From assembly GCA_013813765.1 (NCBI GenBank), contig JACCRC010000311.1:1-49563 (forward strand): 49,563 bases of DNA, written 5' to 3'. Below the pieces are notes generated by a model. That model did not search any database. It was not told the origin of the DNA and saw only the letters and a program-made list of their open reading frames with translations. A program made the translations under genes and the position numbers. Numbering within the stretch: the first letter of the stretch is position 1; each line of letters opens with the position of its first letter. This DNA is from Deltaproteobacteria bacterium. Its GTDB lineage: Bacteria; Myxococcota_A; Polyangia; Haliangiales; Haliangiaceae. Below, in pieces: positions 1 through 8,900 of this stretch.

Positions 1-1
1 G

Positions 2-3000
2 TTCGAGGTCGGTACGATCCACCGCACCGAGAGCATCGAGTCGCTCGTGCTCGCGCGTACCGATGCCGGCTTCGTGATCTCCGCGCTCGGCAAGAGCGGC
101 GAGCCGCGCGCGCAGCGGCCGGTCACCGTCGGTATCGTTCACCGCTGGTCGCGCATGCAGCTGAACCTCGAGCTCGCGACCGACGAGCGCGGGCGGATCG
201 AGCTCGGCAGGCTGCCCGGTGTCTCGCGGATCACCGCGACGCTGGGCTCGTACTCGCAGGGCTGGTGGGTCGAGGACCACGTCGGCAGCATCGCGATGCA
301 GGAGCGCGCGGGCCACGAGGTCGTCGTGCCGATCCCACCGAGCCGCTCCTCCGCGGAGGTGATCCGCCGGCTGTCGATCGTCGAGACCAACGGCGCACCG
401 GTGCGTCACCCGCACGTCTCGGTCGAAGGCGTCGAGGATTCACTCGTCATCAAGGGCCTTCCCACCGGCGACTACCAGTTGCGCGGCCCGGGCATGCCAT
501 CGGTCGCGATCACGGTGATGGACGTGCGCGCCGAGATCCGCAACGTCGCGTTCACCGCCGACGAGGTCGGCGAGCTGACTCGATCCGCACCGGGCATCGC
601 GGAGATCGCGGTGGGCTCGAGCCTCGTGATCACGCTGCGCGACGCCGGGGATCGTACCCGCGTGCACGTGATCGCCACACGATTCGCATCATCGCTGCTC
701 GAGCTCCCGTGGATCGGACCGCGCGCGGTAGGCCGGCGTCTCGATCGTGCTCGACGCGCGCTGTACGTGTCCGGCCGCGAGCTCGGCGACGAGTACCGCT
801 ACATCCTCGAGCGCCGCAGCCGGAAGCGCTATCCGAACCTCCTGCTCGACAAGCCGAGCCTGCTGCTCAACCCGTGGTCGCGCCGCACGACGACGACCGA
901 GGTCGCGCACGCACGATCGGGAGGCGCGTTCGGCGGCGCTCCAGCTGCGGCACCGGGGTACTACGCACCTCAGTCGGCGCCACAGCAGCAGGCGGCAAGC
1001 TCCGAGGAAGCGTTCGTCAGCTACGACTTCCTGCCGTCGCCGCCTGCGGTGCTCGCGAACCTCGTCCCCGACGACGATGGTGTGGTCACCGTGCCGCTCA
1101 CCGACCTCGGCGGCGCGACATCGCTCGTCGTGATCGTCGACGATCCCGCGGGCGCGATGCTCCGCCACGTGACGCTGCCGGAGACGCCGCTCGAGCCGCG
1201 CGACCTGCGGCTGCGCCTCGCACTCGATCCCGAACGACACGCGACGCAGACCAAGGCGATCGCGCCGCTGACCGCGGGCGACAGGCTCGTGATCGAGGAC
1301 CTCGCGACGGCGAAGGTCCACCTCGTCGACTCCGTCGTGCGAGCGCACGGCTACCTGCTCTCCCTGCGCGAGGACTCGACGCTGCGCGAGTGGGTGTGGG
1401 TCACGCGGTGGCACGAGCTGCCCGACTCCGAACGGCGCGAGAAGTACTCGAAGCACGCGTGCCACGAGCTGCACCTCTTCCTCTACTTCAAGGATCGGCC
1501 GTTCTTCGATGCGGTCGTCGCGCCGTACCTCGCGCACAAGCGGGTGAAGACGTTCGTCGATCACTGGCTGCTCGGTGACGACCTCGTGCGCTACCTCGAG
1601 CCCGGCGAGCTCGCACGGCTGAACACGATCGAGCGCGCACTGCTCGCGAAGCGCATCATCACCGGCGACGAGATCGGCCGCATCCTCGCGGACGAGGTCG
1701 CCACGCTGCCGCCCGATCCGGGCCGCGATGCGCGGATCATCGACGCGTTGCTCGGTGCATCGACGCTCGACGGCGACGATTCGATCGCCGAGGCACAGGG
1801 CGCGGCGTTCGAAGCTGCCGACGCGTTGATGGAGGCGCCGACCGCGACGATGGCGGCGCCGATGGGCGGAGTCGCTGCACCGGGCCGTGCCGGTGGTCCG
1901 ATGGCGCCGCCTCCTCCACCGGCGGGAGGCACGCGCGCGTTCGCGAAGACCGCGAAGGAGAAGAAGAGGAGCGCGAAGCGCGACGAAGCCGACGGGATGA
2001 TGATGGACGATCTCGCGGAGCTCGAGAACGCGCCCGCGCCGATGTATCGCGGTGCCGACAAGACGCAGGAGTGGGCGGAGAACAACTGGTGGCACCTCAC
2101 GCCGGCGCAGAGCGGCCCCGTGCTCGTCGGTGCGAACCGGTTCTGGCGCGACTTCGCCGCGCACCGCACCGGTGCGTTCCTGTCCCCGGGGCTCGGCCTC
2201 GCGACCACCTCGTTCGCCGAGGCGTTGGTCGCGCTCGCGGTCACCGACCTCCCGTTCATCGCCGGCGCGCACACGATCACGCCGGAAGGTCCGCGACTGA
2301 CGATCGCGGCCGCCGCGAACGCGCTCGCCGGTTCGTCGCAGCTCGTCGATGGCGAGCTCGTCGCCAGCGGAGCGCCGCTCGTCGTAGGCATGAGCTACGT
2401 GCGCACCGACGATCGCCACGAGTGGGTCAACGGCGAGCAGGTCGACAAGTATGTCGAAGGTCCGTTCGCGACCGGCGTCGTGTACACGTGCCGCGTTGTC
2501 GTCGCGAACCCCACGTCGGCGCGTCAGCGGATCTCCGCGCTCGTCCAGATCCCGCGCGGCAGCGTGCCGGTGATGGGCGCGAAGCCGACGCAGACGATCG
2601 AGCTCGTGCTGCAGGCCTACGGTACGCACGGGCACGAGGTCTCGTTCTACTTCCCGGTGGCCGGCAAGTGGACGCACTTCCCCGTTCACGTCAGCCGTGG
2701 TGGAGAGATCGTCGCAGCGGCGCCGGGACGTGTGCTCGAGGTGACGAGCGGCGGTGCGGTATCCGACCCGCGCTCGTGGCCGCATCTCTCCCAGCGCGGC
2801 TCGGCTCCCGAGGTCGTCGCCTATCTGACGACGGCAAACCTCGCCGCGACCGATCTATCGAAGGTGGCGTGGCGAATGCGCGACCGCGCGGAGTACCAGC
2901 TCATCGTCGGCGCGCTCGAGAAGCGTCATGTGTTCTCGCCGGTGCTGTGGTCGTACTCGCTGCTCCATCGCGACGCACCGCGGATCCGTGTGTGGCTGCG

Positions 3001-4105
3001 TAGCCTCGGAGAAGCGCTGCTTGCTGCCGGCCCCGTCCTCGAGATGCTCGAGCTCGATGCCGAGCAGCTCGGCATCTACGAGCACCTCGAGCTCGCACCG
3101 CTGATCAACGCGCGTGCGCACCGGCTCGGCGGCAAGTTGAAGATCCTGAACGACGGCCTCGCAGCGCAGTACAACCGGTTCCTGGATCTGCTGACGCACC
3201 GGCCGAAGCCGACGTCCGAGGATCTGCTCGCCGCCGCGATGTATCTGCTCGCGCAGGATCGCGTGGAGGATGCGTTCGGTGTGCTCGCGCGCGTACAGAC
3301 CGAAGCGATCGCCGATCGCATGCAGCACGACTACCTCGCCGCGTACGCCGCGTGCATCACCGGCGACGTGCGACGCGCACGCGAGCTGGCGGCACCGTGG
3401 CGCGATCACCCGGTCGATCGCTGGCGCCACCGCTTCGGCGCGCTGCTCGCCATGCTCGACGAGGTGGCCGGTGCAGCGCCCGCGATCGTGGATTCGCGCA
3501 GCCGCGAGCAGCAGCACGCGGAGCTCGCAGCGAAGCAACCCGCGTTCGAGATCGCGCTCGACCGCGAGGGCGTCGTGATCCGCAGCCAGCACCTCGGCTC
3601 GCTCGAGCTGCGGTTCTTCGAGATGGACATCGAGCTGTTGTTCTCGCGCCAGCCGTTCGTGCAGAGCGACGTGTCGCGGTTCTCGTTCATCGAGCCGGGC
3701 CACCGCGAGCTGCTCGACAAGCCCGGGCCGGAGCACCGGCTGCCGTGGCCGGCGGCACTGCGTGGCAAGAACGTCGTCGTGGAGGCGGTCGGCGCCGGGC
3801 AGCGGAAGGCAAAGGTGCACTACGCGAATGACCTCGCGACCACCGTCGCGAACCAGGTAGGTCAGGTGCGCGTGAGCCGTGCCTCGGACCACGGCGCGCT
3901 GCCCGCGACCTACGTCAAGGTGTACGCACGCAAGCATGGCGGCGCAGTCGCGTTCTACAAGGATGGCTATACCGATCTGCGCGGCACGTTCGACTACGCG
4001 ACGCTGTCGACGAGCGACCTCGAGCAGGTCGAGCGGTTCGCGATCCTCGTCTGCTCGGACCATGCCGGCGCCGCCATCCTCGAAGCGAGCCCACCAGCGC
4101 GCTGA
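2..4105 (+). CDS. Very large macroglobulin-like protein, 5' end outside window
   Basis: The frame is open from base 2, so the true start lies upstream. At least 1367 residues are present. There is an N-terminal stretch of beta-rich segments resembling carboxypeptidase-regulatory or macroglobulin folds, and a low-complexity Ala/Pro/Met linker near bases 1800-1960 (MAPPPPPAGG). A long helical region rich in Leu and Ala, reminiscent of TPR or solenoid folds, lies at about 3000-3450. The tail ends in TYVKVYARKHGG...FYKDGYTDLRG, a type of ending I associate with large alpha-2-macroglobulin-like or UG-family proteins of Planctomycetes and myxobacteria. No catalytic motif or thioester (CxEQ) is visible. 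A role at the cell surface is inferred only from architecture. The stop TGA (4103-4105) also forms the first bases of a possible promoter for the next gene. Confidence 0.7.
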   Translation, partial: FEVGTIHRTESIESLVLARTDAGFVISALGKSGEPRAQRPVTVGIVHRWSRMQLNLELATDERGRIELGRLPGVSRITATLGSYSQGWWVEDHVGSIAMQERAGHEVVVPIPPSRSSAEVIRRLSIVETNGAPVRHPHVSVEGVEDSLVIKGLPTGDYQLRGPGMPSVAITVMDVRAEIRNVAFTADEVGELTRSAPGIAEIAVGSSLVITLRDAGDRTRVHVIATRFASSLLELPWIGPRAVGRRLDRARRALYVSGRELGDEYRYILERRSRKRYPNLLLDKPSLLLNPWSRRTTTTEVAHARSGGAFGGAPAAAPGYYAPQSAPQQQAASSEEAFVSYDFLPSPPAVLANLVPDDDGVVTVPLTDLGGATSLVVIVDDPAGAMLRHVTLPETPLEPRDLRLRLALDPERHATQTKAIAPLTAGDRLVIEDLATAKVHLVDSVVRAHGYLLSLREDSTLREWVWVTRWHELPDSERREKYSKHACHELHLFLYFKDRPFFDAVVAPYLAHKRVKTFVDHWLLGDDLVRYLEPGELARLNTIERALLAKRIITGDEIGRILADEVATLPPDPGRDARIIDALLGASTLDGDDSIAEAQGAAFEAADALMEAPTATMAAPMGGVAAPGRAGGPMAPPPPPAGGTRAFAKTAKEKKRSAKRDEADGMMMDDLAELENAPAPMYRGADKTQEWAENNWWHLTPAQSGPVLVGANRFWRDFAAHRTGAFLSPGLGLATTSFAEALVALAVTDLPFIAGAHTITPEGPRLTIAAAANALAGSSQLVDGELVASGAPLVVGMSYVRTDDRHEWVNGEQVDKYVEGPFATGVVYTCRVVVANPTSARQRISALVQIPRGSVPVMGAKPTQTIELVLQAYGTHGHEVSFYFPVAGKWTHFPVHVSRGGEIVAAAPGRVLEVTSGGAVSDPRSWPHLSQRGSAPEVVAYLTTANLAATDLSKVAWRMRDRAEYQLIVGALEKRHVFSPVLWSYSLLHRDAPRIRVWLRSLGEALLAAGPVLEMLELDAEQLGIYEHLELAPLINARAHRLGGKLKILNDGLAAQYNRFLDLLTHRPKPTSEDLLAAAMYLLAQDRVEDAFGVLARVQTEAIADRMQHDYLAAYAACITGDVRRARELAAPWRDHPVDRWRHRFGALLAMLDEVAGAAPAIVDSRSREQQHAELAAKQPAFEIALDREGVVIRSQHLGSLELRFFEMDIELLFSRQPFVQSDVSRFSFIEPGHRELLDKPGPEHRLPWPAALRGKNVVVEAVGAGQRKAKVHYANDLATTVANQVGQVRVSRASDHGALPATYVKVYARKHGGAVAFYKDGYTDLRGTFDYATLSTSDLEQVERFAILVCSDHAGAAILEASPPAR

Positions 4106-4111
4106 TACGAG
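4103..4111 (+). promoter_or_regulatory. Weak extended -10, TGATACGAG
   Basis: TGa plus TACGAG ends 9 nt before the GTG at 4121. It follows the TG-n-TA pattern seen at better sites in this window, but the last hexamer base is G rather than T. The TGA is also the stop codon of the upstream gene. Confidence 0.3.
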
Positions 4112-4120
4112 GTTGATTCT

Positions 4121-4417
4121 GTGATCGGCCGCGTCGTCGGCAAGTACAAGATTCTCTCGCAGCTCGGCGAGGGCGGGATGGGCATCGTGTACCGCGCGGA
4201 GCACGTGGTCCTCGGGAGCCCTGCGGCCGTGAAGGTACTGCTGCCGCAGTACACGAAGGACGCGACGGTCGTCGATCGGTTCTTCACCGAGGCCAAGGCC
4301 GCGAGCGCGATCAAGCACGTCGGCATCACCGAGGTGTTCGACTACGGCCGGTTGCCGAACGACGGGGCGTTCATCGCGATGGAGCTCCTGCGCGGCGACG
4401 AGAAGCTCACACCGTAG
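4121..4417 (+). pseudogene. Ser/Thr protein kinase reduced to its N-lobe
   Basis: The 98 codons read as the start of a Hanks-type kinase. There is a glycine loop GEGGMGIVYRAEH, a VAIK-type lysine in AAVKVLLP, a helix-C glutamate in FFTEAKAAS and a hinge MELLRG. The reading frame then leaves the family with DEKLTP and a TAG stop. The whole C-lobe (HRD, DFG, APE motifs) is missing, so it cannot be an active kinase. Its last 11 bases overlap the 3' end of the convergent SulP gene, so the break coincides with that gene's boundary. This suggests a deletion or recombination that removed the rest. A short regulatory N-lobe protein is possible but less likely. Confidence 0.75.
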
Positions 4418-6275
4418 CAGTCGCGGTGGGAGGCGAAGGCTTGTCGAGCGGACGATTGAGCCGTGCGGCATGCACGATCGCCATGCTGATCGCGGTGTCG
4501 ACATCCGGCGCGTAGGCGAGCTTGCCCGGCTCTCGCTTGATGCCCGCGCGTTCGAACAGCTCGGAGACCTCGGGATTGAGGCCGGCGAAGATGACCTTGA
4601 TCTTCGAGCGGTACAGCCGATCGAGCACGGACTCGAGCGCGACGAGGCCGGTCGCATCCATCGTGGGCACGTGCTCCATCGCGAGGATCATCGTGTGGTC
4701 CTGGCCACCCGCGACGTGCAGCGCCTCCATCGCGGTCTTCGCAGCGCCGAAGAACAGCGGCCCCGCGAGCTCGTAGACGCGCACGCCGGGCGGCGCCTCG
4801 ACCTTCGTGTCGGTGATCGTCTGAAGATTCGCGCGCGTCAGCACGGCCATGCGCTTCATGAACAAGAGCGCCGCGAGCATCACGCCGAACGTGACGGCGA
4901 CCACCATGTCGAACGCGACGGTGAGGCCGAAGCAGGTGAGCATCACCATCACGTCGGCGCGTGGGGCGATCCGCACGAGGCGCGCGAAGTGACGGGTCTC
5001 CGACATGTTCCGCGCGACGACGATCAACAGTCCCGCGAGCGCTGCCATCGGCAGGTACGAGACCAGCGGAGCGAGCGCGATCGTGGCAGCGAGGACGAAC
5101 ACCGCCTGCAGCGCCGCGGCGATCGGCGAGCGCGCACCGGCCTTGATGTTCGTGGCGGTGCGAGCGAGCGCGCCGGTCGCCGCGATGCCGCCGAAGAACG
5201 GGACGACGATGTTCGCAATGCCGAGCGCGATCAGCTCGGCGTTCGGATCATGCTTCGTGTTGCTCATGCCGTCGGCGACGACCGCGGCCATCAGCGACTC
5301 GATCGCGCCGAGCATCGCGATCGCGAACGCCGCCGGCAAGAGCTCGCGGATCATCTGGAAGCTCAGCGTCGAGCCACTGGACTCCAGGTGCCACGGGATC
5401 ACGGGCAGTGGCGGCAGCGGTGGAATGCCGTGGACGACCTCGCCGCCGATCGTCGACGAGAATCGCGAGCCGATCGTCGTGGCATGGAAGCCGGGGACGA
5501 AGTGATCGAGGAGCACGACACCGATCGAAACCACGGTCAGCGCGATCAGCGGCGCGGGGATCTTGTTCGTCAGCTTCGGCAGCACGAGCAACAGGATGAT
5601 CGTCATGACCGCGATGCCGATGTCCCACGGGTTCGCGTTGGGTGCGGCGTCGACGAGCGCGCCGAGGTACTCGAACGTTCCATCGGTGCGCGGCAGCTCG
5701 AGTCCCATCGCATCCTTGAGCTGCAGGATGATCAGGACGAGCGCGATACCCGCGGTGAAGCCGGTGGTCACCGGATGCGGTATGAACTGCACCAGCCGCC
5801 CGAGCCGCGCGAGCCCCAGCGCGAGGAGCATCACGCCGGCCATCATGCCGGCGACGAGGAGCCCCGACAGTCCGTACTTGTGGACGATCGGAACGAGGAT
5901 GACGACGAACGCGGCCGTCGGGGCGGTCACTTGAAAGCGCGTGCCGCCGAGCAGCGCGCAGATCACGCCGGCGATGATCGCGGCGTAGAGGCCGTGCTGC
6001 GGTGGTACGCCGACCGCGATGGCGAGGGCCATCGAGAGCGGCAGCGCGACGACACCGACGACGAGCGCGGCGAGCAGATCCGCGCGGAAGTCCTTCGCGG
6101 TGTAACCCTCCTTGAGGCGCTGGCGCAGGCCGTAGCCGATCAGATCCTTCGCGCGGTAGGCCATCGCGAGCTGGGCGCGGAACGCCTCCGACAGCTCGTC
6201 GACGTATCGCAAGCCCCGCTTGATCACCGCGGCCGGAGGGTACAACGTCTTGACAGCGTCGGCGCCAGCTGCCAC
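4407..6275 (-). CDS. SulP-family anion transporter with STAS domain
   Basis: The 622-residue protein has the SulP layout. A cytoplasmic N-terminus of about 60 residues leads into the family signature around LPLSMALAIAVGVPPQHGLY. About 10-12 hydrophobic segments follow, then a C-terminal STAS domain (about residues 490-605) that includes MILAMEHVPTMDATGL and VIFAGLNPEVSELFERAG. SulP proteins move sulfate, bicarbonate or dicarboxylates across the inner membrane, and the substrate cannot be told from sequence. The GTG at 6275 is the first possible start, because the frame is stopped by TGA at 6284-6282. The start lies 8 bp from the divergent YjbQ gene. No carbonic anhydrase or sulfate-assimilation gene is adjacent. 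Confidence 0.93.
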   Translation of the reverse strand: MAAGADAVKTLYPPAAVIKRGLRYVDELSEAFRAQLAMAYRAKDLIGYGLRQRLKEGYTAKDFRADLLAALVVGVVALPLSMALAIAVGVPPQHGLYAAIIAGVICALLGGTRFQVTAPTAAFVVILVPIVHKYGLSGLLVAGMMAGVMLLALGLARLGRLVQFIPHPVTTGFTAGIALVLIILQLKDAMGLELPRTDGTFEYLGALVDAAPNANPWDIGIAVMTIILLLVLPKLTNKIPAPLIALTVVSIGVVLLDHFVPGFHATTIGSRFSSTIGGEVVHGIPPLPPLPVIPWHLESSGSTLSFQMIRELLPAAFAIAMLGAIESLMAAVVADGMSNTKHDPNAELIALGIANIVVPFFGGIAATGALARTATNIKAGARSPIAAALQAVFVLAATIALAPLVSYLPMAALAGLLIVVARNMSETRHFARLVRIAPRADVMVMLTCFGLTVAFDMVVAVTFGVMLAALLFMKRMAVLTRANLQTITDTKVEAPPGVRVYELAGPLFFGAAKTAMEALHVAGGQDHTMILAMEHVPTMDATGLVALESVLDRLYRSKIKVIFAGLNPEVSELFERAGIKREPGKLAYAPDVDTAISMAIVHAARLNRPLDKPSPPTATATV

Positions 6276-6283
6276 GCAACATC

Positions 6284-6700
6284 ATGATTCATCGAGGCGA
6301 TCTGACGATTCCCACGAAGGGTCGCGGCACCTACGACATCACGCAAGACGTGCGCGACATCGTGCAGAAGTCGAAGGCGCGCGAGGGCCTCGCCACGGTG
6401 TGGATCGCGCACACGAGCGCTTCGCTGATCATCTGCGAGAACGCGGATCCATCGGTGCGCCGCGACCTCGAGGCGTTCGCCGCGCGGCTCGTACCCGATG
6501 GCGACAAGCTGTTCTCGCACACGGCCGAAGGTCCCGATGACATGCCGGCGCACGTGCGCACCGTGCTGACGCAGACCTCGATCGGGATCCCGATCGTCGA
6601 TCGCGAGCTCGCGCTCGGCACGTGGCAGGGTCTCTATCTGTGGGAGCACCGCACGAGCCCGCACAAGCGCCACGTGACCGTCTCGGTGATCGGTGAATGA
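6284..6700 (+). CDS. yjbQ: YjbQ / UPF0047 family protein
   Basis: The 138-residue protein matches the full-length YjbQ family, described as a secondary thiamine-phosphate synthase with weak activity and otherwise unclear cellular role. Visible signatures are VWIAHTSASLIICENADPS near residue 40, FSHTAEGPDDMPAH near 78 and the family block SIGIPIVDRELALGTWQG near 98. The conserved histidines (HTSAS, SHTAEG, MPAH) form the known metal or phosphate pocket. It starts at ATG 6284, 8 bp from the divergent SulP start. Its stop overlaps the next gene by 8 bp, so the two are probably co-translated. Thiamine genes are not seen nearby. Confidence 0.93.
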   Translation: MIHRGDLTIPTKGRGTYDITQDVRDIVQKSKAREGLATVWIAHTSASLIICENADPSVRRDLEAFAARLVPDGDKLFSHTAEGPDDMPAHVRTVLTQTSIGIPIVDRELALGTWQGLYLWEHRTSPHKRHVTVSVIGE

Positions 6701-7439
6701 GCTCGCCGCCACGGTGCGCGAGGCGCTCGCCGCGCTCGCCGCCTCCGATCGCAAGCTGACGCGGTTCGGCGCCGCGAACCACGGCTACGCCCTCGCCCCG
6801 CCGCTGACCGCTCCGCCCGCCGACCTGCCCGATGACCTTCGCGACTTCGTGACCGCGATCGGCAGCGGCGGTGCCGGCCCCGGCTACGGGTGGTTCCCGG
6901 TCGATCGCGCGGTGGACCACCTGCTCGCGCCCGCGCCTGGCATCACCGCATACACGCGCGCGCTACCGGTCAGCCACCTCGGCTGCGGCTACGCGATCGT
7001 GGTCCCGCTCGATGGCAGCGCGCGCGGCGAGGTGTGGCTCGATGCCCGCGCGATCGGCAAGGTCGAGCCGATCCACGGCACGTTCACCGGCCTCTACCTC
7101 GGCTGGATCGATGCGCTCGCGAACAGCGCGTGGCCCCTCGATCTCATCCCGCCGGCGGTGTGCTCGGTGCCGGCCGCGCTGTCGGGCTACCTCGGGATGG
7201 TCGAGCGCAACCTCGGCATCCCGGAGAACCAGCTCGCCGGCGAGCAGCTCCGCGCGGCGCTCGGCGATCTCGGGCCCGGATCGATCAGGATCGCCGGAGA
7301 GCTCGAGGGGTCGCTGTTCCACAAGGGTGAGCCCGTCGACCCGTGCCTGACCTGCACCCGGCTCCTCGATAATCTCGCAGCTGACGGACTGCGTCGAGAC
7401 GCCGTGGTCCCCGGGGTCACGCCCCTGCCCGGTCGTTGA
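6693..7439 (+). CDS. SMI1/KNR4-like protein
   Basis: The protein has 248 residues and starts at a GTG that overlaps the yjbQ stop by 8 bp. The layout resembles the SMI1/KNR4 (SUKH) superfamily: an N-terminal helix, then PADLPDDLRDFVTAIGSGG, which is similar to the 'LP..y..f....NGG' block. GYGWFPVDRAV and a later GEVWLDA and GLYLGWIDALAN also fit. The SUKH fold occurs in immunity proteins and in general regulatory proteins. No toxin gene is adjacent, so an immunity role is not supported here. A CLTC motif near residue 225 is present. It has no signal peptide and is probably cytoplasmic. The family call is moderate and function is unknown. Confidence 0.6.
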   Translation: MNELAATVREALAALAASDRKLTRFGAANHGYALAPPLTAPPADLPDDLRDFVTAIGSGGAGPGYGWFPVDRAVDHLLAPAPGITAYTRALPVSHLGCGYAIVVPLDGSARGEVWLDARAIGKVEPIHGTFTGLYLGWIDALANSAWPLDLIPPAVCSVPAALSGYLGMVERNLGIPENQLAGEQLRAALGDLGPGSIRIAGELEGSLFHKGEPVDPCLTCTRLLDNLAADGLRRDAVVPGVTPLPGR

Positions 7440-7446
7440 ATTGTCA

Positions 7447-7467
7447 CGTGTCCGCCACCCGGACATG
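7447..7467. promoter_or_regulatory. Short inverted repeat upstream of 7504 gene
   Basis: Arms CGTGTCCG and CGGACATG pair over 8 bp (one G-U) around a 5-nt loop. There is no T-run after it, so it is more likely an operator or weak hairpin than an intrinsic terminator. It lies 37 bp upstream of the ATG at 7504. Confidence 0.4.
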
Positions 7468-7503
7468 TCGGGATTGTCAGACTGTTCTGCCAGGGTGCAT
7501 TGG

Positions 7504-7884
7504 ATGGTCGTGTTCTCTAACCGTCGTCTCGGGGCTGCTTCCGAGCTGATGGTGTCCCCGGACGTCGGAACCGCGATGTTGCGGTCCGCGGCCGAGGCTG
7601 CGCGCCCGCTCGCGCAGAGCCGGTGGGAGCACGAGCTGGTGGTCTGGCTCGAGGATCGGTCCAGGGCACCCGCCCCCGAGATCGATGTCTCGGACATCGC
7701 GTGGTCTCCGGACAACTTCGAGCGCCAGCGGTCGTTCCTGATCGGTGCGATCGAGCTGGCCCTGATCACCTCCGCGCACGCGCGGGCGCTGGTGTGCTGG
7801 CGCCGCCTGATCGCCGACCATCCCCGCGAGTCAATCGTGGTGGGCCGGCGCTGGCAGTGGATCGGCACCGGCGTAAGCGCTTGA
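7504..7884 (+). CDS. Small protein of unknown function
   Basis: The 126-residue frame from ATG 7504 has the same codon style as its neighbours (G/C at third positions). It reads as a soluble alpha-helical protein with several Trp residues (WEHELVVWLED, DIAWSPDNFERQ, CWRRLI). The frame also stays open upstream to a TTG at 7441, but that would start immediately after the previous stop and would put the inverted repeat at 7447 inside the gene, so I prefer the ATG. A CAGGGT with TGc before it ends 7 nt ahead of the start and could be a weak -10. I do not recognise the family. Confidence 0.55.
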   Translation: MVVFSNRRLGAASELMVSPDVGTAMLRSAAEAARPLAQSRWEHELVVWLEDRSRAPAPEIDVSDIAWSPDNFERQRSFLIGAIELALITSAHARALVCWRRLIADHPRESIVVGRRWQWIGTGVSA

Positions 7885-7956
7885 TGTCACTCACGTAAAT
7901 AGTCTCCGGAGCGCCCGTTTGGGACGGTTCACCTCCGGGTCCCCGACCGAGCCGGG

Positions 7957-7965
7957 TGCTAGAGT
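7957..7965 (+). promoter_or_regulatory. Extended -10 TGCTAGAGT
   Basis: TGc plus TAGAGT ends 8 nt before the GTG at 7974. No good -35 is seen. The spacing predicts a transcript that begins at or next to the start codon. Confidence 0.55.
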
Positions 7966-7973
7966 GCAAGGCC

Positions 7974-8900
7974 GTGGCTGAGGGCCTGACAGGACCGGGC
8001 TTCTACCCGCAACCCAACGAATGGACCTGTGGTCCGTTCGCGCTCAAGCACGCCTTGTTGGCGCTCGGCCGGATGGTCGACGTCTCGCAGATCTCCACCA
8101 CGGCCAAGACCCACTGGTGGTCGGGCACCAACGAGATCCAGCTCGCCCGCGCCGCCCGCGCCTTCGAGTGTGACCTCGTGCTCGAGCGTCGCAGCGATGC
8201 CGAGCAGGCACGCAAGATCCTCACCAAGCACCTGAAGGATCAGACCCCGGTCCTCCTCTGCGTCGAGGAGTGGTCGCACTGGATCACCGTGCTCCGCGCG
8301 GAGGATCGCCGGTTCGTGGTCGTCGATTCGCAGGACGAGCCGCTGCTCTCGGTCCGGACCTGGCCGCAGCTCCGCAACTGGTGGCGCTACCACGACGTCG
8401 ACTACGTCAAGGACAACCCGCCCGTCCTCTACGACCTGATGGCCGTCACGCCGCGGTTCCGGACGAGCGTGAAGGGCGACTTCTCCGTCGAGCGCGTGAA
8501 GTTTCTCCGCCGGCCCGAGAACCGCCGGCTCGCGCACCACTGGAACGAGTACCTCGAGGATCTCCTCGAGATCTGCCGCCCGCCGACGCACCGGATCGCC
8601 GAGCCGCTGTCGATGGGCGAGTTCCTGCGCCGTCATCAGGAGCTGATCGTCACGCGCGTCGTCTACTGGCACGGCGACGTTCACCGCGACGAGGTCGCGA
8701 AGGTGCTGCGCGATCTGCGGTTCGTCTCCGAGACCTACGGCCTCGTGATCCCGGCATCGATGTCGCGCCGCGCGCTGAACGATCTCGCGATCCTGATCTC
8801 GCTCTGGGCCTGCGCGGACCGCGGCGTCGGCGGAATGTTCGGCGCGCCCGGCAGCGACGTGCGGGCGACGAGCAAGCCGAAGAAGCGCAAGCGCCGCTAG
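7974..8900 (+). CDS. C39-like cysteine peptidase domain protein
   Basis: The 308-residue protein begins with a papain-like C39-type block: PNEWTCGPFALKHALLALG with a Gln two residues before PNEWTCG and the likely nucleophile Cys about 18 residues in. Further on are SHWITVLRAEDRRFVVVDSQ, giving the catalytic His and Asp. The C-terminal half is unknown and ends in a basic tail, KPKKRKRR. No signal peptide, transmembrane segment or ABC transporter partner is visible, unlike bacteriocin-processing C39 enzymes, so it probably acts in the cytoplasm. I chose GTG 7974 over GTG 7956 because the -10 at 7960-7965 overlaps the earlier start. The gene converges with the next one, sharing a CTAG that gives both stops. 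Confidence 0.75.
   Translation: MAEGLTGPGFYPQPNEWTCGPFALKHALLALGRMVDVSQISTTAKTHWWSGTNEIQLARAARAFECDLVLERRSDAEQARKILTKHLKDQTPVLLCVEEWSHWITVLRAEDRRFVVVDSQDEPLLSVRTWPQLRNWWRYHDVDYVKDNPPVLYDLMAVTPRFRTSVKGDFSVERVKFLRRPENRRLAHHWNEYLEDLLEICRPPTHRIAEPLSMGEFLRRHQELIVTRVVYWHGDVHRDEVAKVLRDLRFVSETYGLVIPASMSRRALNDLAILISLWACADRGVGGMFGAPGSDVRATSKPKKRKRR

Noticed and set aside
689-2785. Long minus-strand frame inside the first gene
   Set aside because: High GC gives long antisense frames. The plus-strand protein has coherent domains and the antisense reads as Arg/His-rich low complexity.
4121-4417. Frameshift that would continue the kinase in another frame
   Set aside because: The DNA after 4417 is the SulP C-terminus on the other strand, and no C-lobe motifs (HRD, DFG) appear in any plus-strand frame.
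7441-7503. TTG start for the gene at 7504
   Set aside because: It would start directly after the previous stop and include the inverted repeat. The ATG at 7504 gives a better defined protein.
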